From: JBGPIK01 sp041484845
Lineage (GTDB): Bacteria; Desulfobacterota; Binatia; UBA9968
DNA length: 10,595 nt
NCBI GenBank assembly: GCA_041484845.1
Contig: JBGPIK010000229.1
Span: 1 to 10,595 of the forward strand
Direction of reading: 5' to 3'
Within the stretch, counting starts at the first letter, position 1; each line of letters opens with the position of its first letter. Shown here in pieces: positions 6,219 to 10,595 of this stretch. The position numbers and the translations under genes are program-made. Under the pieces are notes generated by a model. The model had not been told where the DNA came from and did no database searches. It saw only the letters and a list, made by a program, of their open reading frames with translations.

Positions 6219-8039
6219 ATGCTGCGGTTTTCTTTTGCAAGTATTCGCGTCCGATTAATCCTTCTGATTCTGTTCGCCACCCTGCCGGCGTTCGGGCTGG
6301 TCCTCTATACCGCCATTGAAGAGCAGCGGTTGGCGGCCACTGCCGCGCAAAAAGAAGCGCTCCGGCTCGCCCGCTTGGTGGCGGAAGATCACAGAGAACT
6401 GATCGAGGAGACGCGCGGACTTCTTATCGCCATGGCGCAATATTCTGCTGTGCGAAATCACGATTCGGCGCAGTGTAACGAGTTTTTCACGGCGCTACTG
6501 CAACATTATCGCGGTGACTACACCAATCTGGCAGCGATTGGGCGAGATGGGAACATGATCTGCAGCGCCATCCCTGTTACCCAGCCATTCAGCGCTGCTC
6601 ACGAACTGTGGTTCCGTCAAGCCATGCAAAGTCGCGACTTTAGCCTAAGTGATTACCGAATAGGCAGAGTTTCTGGCAAGGCTCAAGTTAGTCTCACCTA
6701 TAGCGTCCTCGGCCCTGATGACCAGGTACATACCATAGTTCTTGCAGGCCTGTCCCTTGACCGGGTCAAACCTCTCATCGCCAAAGTACAACTCCCTATG
6801 GGTTCGGTGGCCGCCTTGATTGATCACAATGGCATAGTCTTGGCCCGCTACCCCGAGTCTGGCGAATCGGTCGGCCATGCGTTTTCCAATGCACCCATCT
6901 TTGGCACCAATCTGATAAATCAGAGTGACGGCCAGGCTCAATCGGCCGCCGTGGACGGCGTCTCGCGCTTCTACGCGTTTACGCATCTTGGCGTTGCCCC
7001 GCGAAACAAAGATGTATCTGTGATCGTCGGCATACCCGAAGAAATCGTGCTCGCGCAAGCCAACCGGACCCTGAAGCGAAACCTAATCTTGCTCGGCTTG
7101 GTCGGTATACTGGCGATGATGGTGGCATGGTTGGTTGGCAACCTCTTCATCATACATCCGGTTAGTTCTCTGGTCGCAGCGACGGAGCACCTCGCGGCCG
7201 GCAACCTAAGTGTCCGCACCGGTCCCCCTTATCAAGACGGGGAGCTTGGTGAACTTAAGCAAGCCTTTGATAAAATGGCCGAGACCCTGCAAACGCGGCA
7301 AGCCGACGCGAAGCGGGCAGAGGAAGAACTACGGGGATCGCGCGAACAGTTGCGTCAACTCGCCGCGCATCTCCAATCCGTGCGCGAAGAGGAAAGGACC
7401 CGAATTTCGCGTGAGATTCACGATGGATTGGGGCAGGCTCTAACAGGCTTAAAAATGGACCTCTCGTGGTTGATACGGAAGCGGGATGAAAATCACAATT
7501 CATTGTCTCAAGATTCGTTACGAGAAAAAACCAAGTCGTTGCTAGACGTCGTAGACAGTATCATCCAAACGGTTCGAACTATCTCCACAGAGCTCAGACC
7601 CGGCGTGTTGGATTACCTTGGACTCGCGGCAGCGATTGAATGGCAAGTTCATGAATTTCAGAAGCGGACCGCAACCGAATGTGAGTTAAGCCTGCCTACC
7701 GAGGAAATTCCTATCGACGCCACCTGCTCTACAGCGATGTTCCGCATCTTTCAGGAAACGTTGACCAACATAGCGCGCCATGCACAGGCAACCAAAGTCA
7801 AAATCAATCTGGAAGAGAAGGACAACAGCGCAATACTCGAAGTTGCTGACAACGGCAGGGGTATTCGCCAGAGCAATCTTTCCGACCCTAAATCCCTTGG
7901 GCTTCTGGGGATTCGCGAGCGCGCCCTTCTCCTGGGAGGAGAAGTGAGCATCCGGCGAAATGATGGAGAAGGAACGACGGTGAGCGTACGGATTCCGCTT
8001 CGGGGATCAGAATCAACGATGCCAAGTCAATATGATTAA
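6219..8039 (+). CDS. Membrane sensor histidine kinase, NarX/DegS-like (HisKA_3) with periplasmic Cache-type sensor
   Basis: The 606-residue inner-membrane kinase phosphorylates its partner regulator. Order of parts: membrane helix about 11-31; periplasmic domain about 32-284 resembling a double Cache (PAS-like) sensor, with YTNLAAIGRDGNMICS at 101-116 and two cysteines (86 and 115) that could form a disulfide; second helix about 286-310; HAMP about 311-363 (IHPVSSLVAATEHLAAGNLS); coiled coil about 360-390; HisKA_3 dimerisation box REIHDGLGQ with phospho-acceptor His401; and an HATPase_c domain with N-box FQETLTNIARHA (511-522), G1 DNGRGI (544-549) and G2 GLLGIRERA (561-569). All key residues are present, so it should be active. 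A stop at 6195 bars an earlier start; the ribosome site before ATG 6219 is weak (CAGG, 11 bases upstream). It overlaps the regulator gene by eight bases. The signal sensed is unknown; Cache domains usually bind small organic ligands. Confidence 0.93.
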   Translation: MLRFSFASIRVRLILLILFATLPAFGLVLYTAIEEQRLAATAAQKEALRLARLVAEDHRELIEETRGLLIAMAQYSAVRNHDSAQCNEFFTALLQHYRGDYTNLAAIGRDGNMICSAIPVTQPFSAAHELWFRQAMQSRDFSLSDYRIGRVSGKAQVSLTYSVLGPDDQVHTIVLAGLSLDRVKPLIAKVQLPMGSVAALIDHNGIVLARYPESGESVGHAFSNAPIFGTNLINQSDGQAQSAAVDGVSRFYAFTHLGVAPRNKDVSVIVGIPEEIVLAQANRTLKRNLILLGLVGILAMMVAWLVGNLFIIHPVSSLVAATEHLAAGNLSVRTGPPYQDGELGELKQAFDKMAETLQTRQADAKRAEEELRGSREQLRQLAAHLQSVREEERTRISREIHDGLGQALTGLKMDLSWLIRKRDENHNSLSQDSLREKTKSLLDVVDSIIQTVRTISTELRPGVLDYLGLAAAIEWQVHEFQKRTATECELSLPTEEIPIDATCSTAMFRIFQETLTNIARHAQATKVKINLEEKDNSAILEVADNGRGIRQSNLSDPKSLGLLGIRERALLLGGEVSIRRNDGEGTTVSVRIPLRGSESTMPSQYD

Positions 8040-8664
8040 AGTCTTCATCGCAGATGATCACCCCGTAGTTCGGCAGGGTCTGAAACGAATCCTGGCCGAC
8101 GAGTTGGATATTACGGTTGTGGGCGAGGCGATTAACGCTCAGGAACTATTTAAACAACTGGGCAATCAGGACTGCGATGTTGTGGTATTGGATATCACCA
8201 TGCCAGGCAGAGACGGGCTTGATGCATTAAATGAGCTAAGACATACGCGCCCCAAGCTGCCTGTGCTTGTTTTGAGTATCCATCCCGAGGATCAATTTGG
8301 GTTGCGGGTATTGAAGGCCGGCGCCGCCGGCTACATGACCAAAGAGACCGCGCCTGATGAGTTGGTCAAAGCGATCAGAAAAGTGTTTGCGGGGGGAAAA
8401 TACCTCAGTCCAACTCTCGCTGAAATAATAGCGTTTGATTTAGATCATGACAATGTCAAGCCGCCGCATGAAACCCTTTCAGATCGTGAGTACGCGGTGA
8501 TGTGTTTGTTGGCCTCGGGAAAAACTGTGAGCGAGGTTTCCCGGGAATTTTCTCTAAGTGTCAAAACCGTCAGCACCCATCGGGCACGCATTCTGGAAAA
8601 AATGAACATGAAAACCAATGCCGAATTGACCCATTATGCCATAAAAAATCGGTTGGTGGACTAA
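8032..8664 (+). CDS. NarL/FixJ-family response regulator (receiver + LuxR-type HTH)
   Basis: The 210-residue cytoplasmic transcription regulator is the evident partner of the upstream kinase. The receiver domain (1 to about 120) has Asp8/Asp9, phospho-acceptor Asp54 in VVLDITMPG, Ser82 at the switch Thr/Ser position and Lys104 in YMTKETAP, so all active-site residues are intact. A linker of about 25 residues leads to a LuxR-type helix-turn-helix (about 149-204): LSDREYAVMCLLASGKTVSE, with the recognition helix SVKTVSTHRARILEKM. The length is normal for NarL/FixJ proteins. Its ATG lies eight bases inside the end of the kinase gene (ATG at 8032, kinase stop 8037-8039), so translation is probably coupled. 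Targets are unknown; the porin gene 326 bases downstream on the same strand and the kinase's own promoter are natural guesses. Confidence 0.94.
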   Translation: MIKVFIADDHPVVRQGLKRILADELDITVVGEAINAQELFKQLGNQDCDVVVLDITMPGRDGLDALNELRHTRPKLPVLVLSIHPEDQFGLRVLKAGAAGYMTKETAPDELVKAIRKVFAGGKYLSPTLAEIIAFDLDHDNVKPPHETLSDREYAVMCLLASGKTVSEVSREFSLSVKTVSTHRARILEKMNMKTNAELTHYAIKNRLVD

Positions 8665-8990
8665 ACGAGATTTCCAACGGGACCCGCAGAGCCATCTCTG
8701 TAGGATAAAATCTGATCTATTTATTACCTTAAGTCCTATAGAAAAAAGAGTGTTTTACCTATTTTTCTGTAGCCTCTTTTGTATTACCCAACAGTACTAG
8801 TTCCTGCAGCAGCCGACAAACTCGTAGATCGACTCATTTTGGCTCGATCACCGGGAGCGGCGGCCATAAACGATAGCACTCTGAACCCGGGAAACTCTCC
8901 CGCGTGAGGTGAATTGTGAAAATCCACGTTTCGACTTGTTTAAACCTTTTGGGCGAGATTATGACCAGAATAGGCTCGGATCGACAATTT
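8665..8990 (+). other. AT-rich intergenic leader between regulator and porin
   Basis: No gene is seen. Three structures stand out: a stem-loop group at 8736-8780, an inverted repeat GATCGA (8827-8832) / TCGATC (8844-8849) across 11 bases, and a small hairpin CGGGA (8888-8892) / TCCCG (8898-8902). The last sits just before GAGGTGA (8906-8912), a good ribosome site if the porin started at GTG 8916. The porin promoter is expected here, but no clear -35/-10 pair was found. Confidence 0.4.
8736..8780 (+). terminator. Possible terminator or alternative stem-loop after the regulator gene
   Basis: CTATAGAAAAA (8736-8746) pairs with TTTTTCTGTAG (8762-8772), ten of eleven positions plus one G-T. A rival pairing joins AAAAGAG (8744-8750) to CTCTTTT (8774-8780). 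The first stem lacks a clean T-run after it, so a classical intrinsic terminator is doubtful. The location, 70 bases after the regulator stop, fits an end of transcript. Confidence 0.3.
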
Positions 8991-10538
8991 ATGAAAAGCT
9001 CGATCAAAGGAAGAACAGCGGCGGCTTTGTTAGCGCTCACCGGACTTGTCATGATTCCGCGGCTCGGATTTGCCGCCGATGCACCGGGAGCGGAAGATAT
9101 GCGCACCATCAAGAGCGAGCTGCAGGAACTCAAGCAGGATCGGTTACGGGACCGCGAGGAGATTCACGATCTCAAAACACGGGTCGACCAACTCGAGGGA
9201 GAGAACAAACAACTAAAAGCCGCTAGCGGCCAGATTCAGACCGAACAGACCCAAACCACGCAGGCCGTAAAGCAAATTCAGGAACAGAGTAAACAGGGAC
9301 CGGCGCCGAGCCAAGTTTCGAGCGCGTTGAGCCGCTATCTTGGCTCGAACACGTTCCTGGTGACGGGGACCGCGGGTTTCAGCTACATTTTCGCGCCGCA
9401 GAGCGGCGGAATTAACGACATCCCGCGTCAGAGACAAAATACGTTCGTTTCGGACTGGGAGCCCATGATTTTATATCGACCCAACGACTGGATGTTGTTC
9501 CAAGGCATACTCAGCGCGGCCTTCGGCTCGACGGGAACCAGTGTTGATCTCTCTTCGGCAGAGTTCCATATTTTCCCCACGGATCACATGGAGATCCTTT
9601 TAGGCCTTTTCGATAATCCTTTTGGTGATTGGTACGAAACTCAGAGCCCGATGTGGATCAACCGTTTCATCACCGCGCCACTTCCCTTCGGCGTCGAGGC
9701 CGTGATTCCGGCCGCTGAGATGGGAGTCCAGCTTCGGGGGGGCTATCAGTGGGGTCAAGTTGGCCAAGACTGGGATTACACCGTATGGGGTGGTAATGGT
9801 CCCAGCTTTAGCACGACGTCGAATGGTCTCGATGCGGTCGGCGCGACCATGAGCGCTCCGACGCCGGCTGCGTTCGCCAGGACCAACAGCAAATCAGTGG
9901 GCGCGCGCTTTCGGATCTACCCGATCCCGGTGGATGCGGACTGGGGCCGGCTTGAGCTTGGCGTATCGACATACAACGGGAAATGGACGGCCGGTAAGTG
10001 GTTACACGGATGGGGAGTCGATTTTAATTACTTCATTGGTAATTTGCAGACCCGCGGCGAATGGCTTCAATCCTATCGCCAGATGCCGAGCGGCGTTTCG
10101 TCTGACAATCGCCAAGGCGGATATATTCAGCTCGGCTACTTCCTCAACGGAATCAATTTGCCGTTCCTCTCGGATACGGTCAACAAACACGTGAACCGCC
10201 TCGAGCCTCTCATTCGCTTTTCCATGGTTAACCAGCGCGCCACCTTAGTCGACGACATTGCCGGTGCGACTGGTATCGGCATGGGCGGCAGCCGGATCGG
10301 GCTCGTACCGGATTTTGGCCTGAGCGCCTCCCCCGCGCTGTTTGCGCCAAAATCGCGCGAAGTGGCTTTCGGCCTCGATTATTGGTTCAGTCCCTCGATC
10401 GTGTGGCAGAACGAGTTTGATTTGGAAGTGCCGCGCCGCGGCGGCCTGTTTCTCGATAGCAACGGCATTGCGACAACGGTGGGCAGACGGGTTCAGAGGG
10501 ATCATGTCTTTCTAAGCCAGTTCACCATCGGTTTTTGA
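8991..10538 (+). CDS. Outer-membrane porin with N-terminal coiled coil
   Basis: The 515-residue product is a beta-barrel outer-membrane protein, probably a trimeric diffusion channel for small solutes. A Sec signal (MKSSIKGR, hydrophobic core about 10-22, cleavage near LGFA|AD at 28) is followed by a charged heptad region (about 36-100; TIKSELQELKQDRLRDREEI then DLKTRVDQLEGENKQLK), a Gln-rich stretch and a linker. The barrel (about 118-515) shows alternating polar/hydrophobic strands and many aromatic residues, an LGLFDNPFGDWYE turn near 204-216 like that of phosphate-selective or DcaP-type porins, and a terminal QFTIGF whose final Phe is the usual outer-membrane insertion signal. The frame is open upstream: GTG 8916 has the best ribosome site (GAGGTG) but gives an implausibly long signal N-region, and ATG 8961 is intermediate. 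I prefer 8991 for the signal peptide. The solute is unknown. Confidence 0.85.
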   Translation: MKSSIKGRTAAALLALTGLVMIPRLGFAADAPGAEDMRTIKSELQELKQDRLRDREEIHDLKTRVDQLEGENKQLKAASGQIQTEQTQTTQAVKQIQEQSKQGPAPSQVSSALSRYLGSNTFLVTGTAGFSYIFAPQSGGINDIPRQRQNTFVSDWEPMILYRPNDWMLFQGILSAAFGSTGTSVDLSSAEFHIFPTDHMEILLGLFDNPFGDWYETQSPMWINRFITAPLPFGVEAVIPAAEMGVQLRGGYQWGQVGQDWDYTVWGGNGPSFSTTSNGLDAVGATMSAPTPAAFARTNSKSVGARFRIYPIPVDADWGRLELGVSTYNGKWTAGKWLHGWGVDFNYFIGNLQTRGEWLQSYRQMPSGVSSDNRQGGYIQLGYFLNGINLPFLSDTVNKHVNRLEPLIRFSMVNQRATLVDDIAGATGIGMGGSRIGLVPDFGLSASPALFAPKSREVAFGLDYWFSPSIVWQNEFDLEVPRRGGLFLDSNGIATTVGRRVQRDHVFLSQFTIGF

Positions 10539-10550
10539 GGAGAGCAAATC

Positions 10551-10595
10551 ATGAAGAAAATATTCGTTACAATACTGTTCGCGAGTGTGGCGCTC
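10551..10595 (+). CDS. Start of an exported protein, cut by the window end
   Basis: Fifteen codons are visible: MKKIFVTILFASVAL, two lysines followed by a hydrophobic run, which is the start of a Sec signal peptide. AGGAG (10538-10542) overlaps the porin stop and lies eight bases before the ATG. The gene is 12 bases after the porin and almost surely in the same operon. The product cannot be named from this fragment; a periplasmic or outer-membrane partner of the porin is likely. Confidence 0.7.
   Translation, partial: MKKIFVTILFASVAL

Noticed and set aside
6645..7058. Minus-strand frame within the kinase gene
   Set aside because: It lies wholly inside the periplasmic-domain coding region and shows no domain features.
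8834..9133. Minus-strand frame across the porin start
   Set aside because: It is antisense to the porin signal peptide and coiled coil, with low-complexity composition and no ribosome site that I could see.

Overview
The window looks like a stretch of chromosome from an uncultured Gram-negative bacterium. Two proteins carry Sec signal peptides typical of periplasmic solute-binding proteins, and a third is an outer-membrane beta-barrel ending in Phe. Intergenic DNA is unusually rich in short dispersed inverted repeats. Large sets of NMT1/THI5-like binding proteins together with such repeats are familiar from deltaproteobacterial, Binatota, Tectomicrobia or Methylomirabilota-type genomes. That placement is inference; there is no rRNA or marker gene here to settle it.

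Layout. (1) Positions 1-582 hold no gene. The first ~240 bases are a mosaic of palindromic repeat units, one apparently nested in another. (2) Positions 583-4923 are a four-gene same-strand cluster: periplasmic binding protein, ornithine cyclodeaminase/mu-crystallin (OCD) family enzyme, second OCD enzyme, second binding protein. The two binding proteins are paralogues, as are the two enzymes. No permease or ATPase gene is present. (3) Positions 4996-5638 on the minus strand hold a small four-helix membrane protein resembling DUF6328, broken by a one-base frameshift. (4) Positions 5639-6218 are non-coding, with a 'CCACAGAGAC' type repeat and a perfect 12-bp palindrome. (5) Positions 6219-8664 encode an overlapping two-component pair: a NarX-like sensor kinase with a periplasmic sensory domain and a NarL/FixJ-type regulator. 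(6) Positions 8991-10538 encode an outer-membrane porin with an N-terminal coiled coil. It is followed after 12 bases by the first 15 codons of another exported protein, cut by the window end.

How they may work together. The porin would let small solutes into the periplasm, the binding proteins would capture a small organic ligand, and the OCD enzymes would act on an imine or amino-acid-like compound in the cytoplasm. The kinase/regulator pair could control the downstream porin operon or be global. Only gene order supports these links. No complete new system is demonstrable. The best candidates for a second look are the binding-protein/OCD module, whose enzymes both lack the segment that holds the usual catalytic Asp of the family, and the nested repeat element at the left end.
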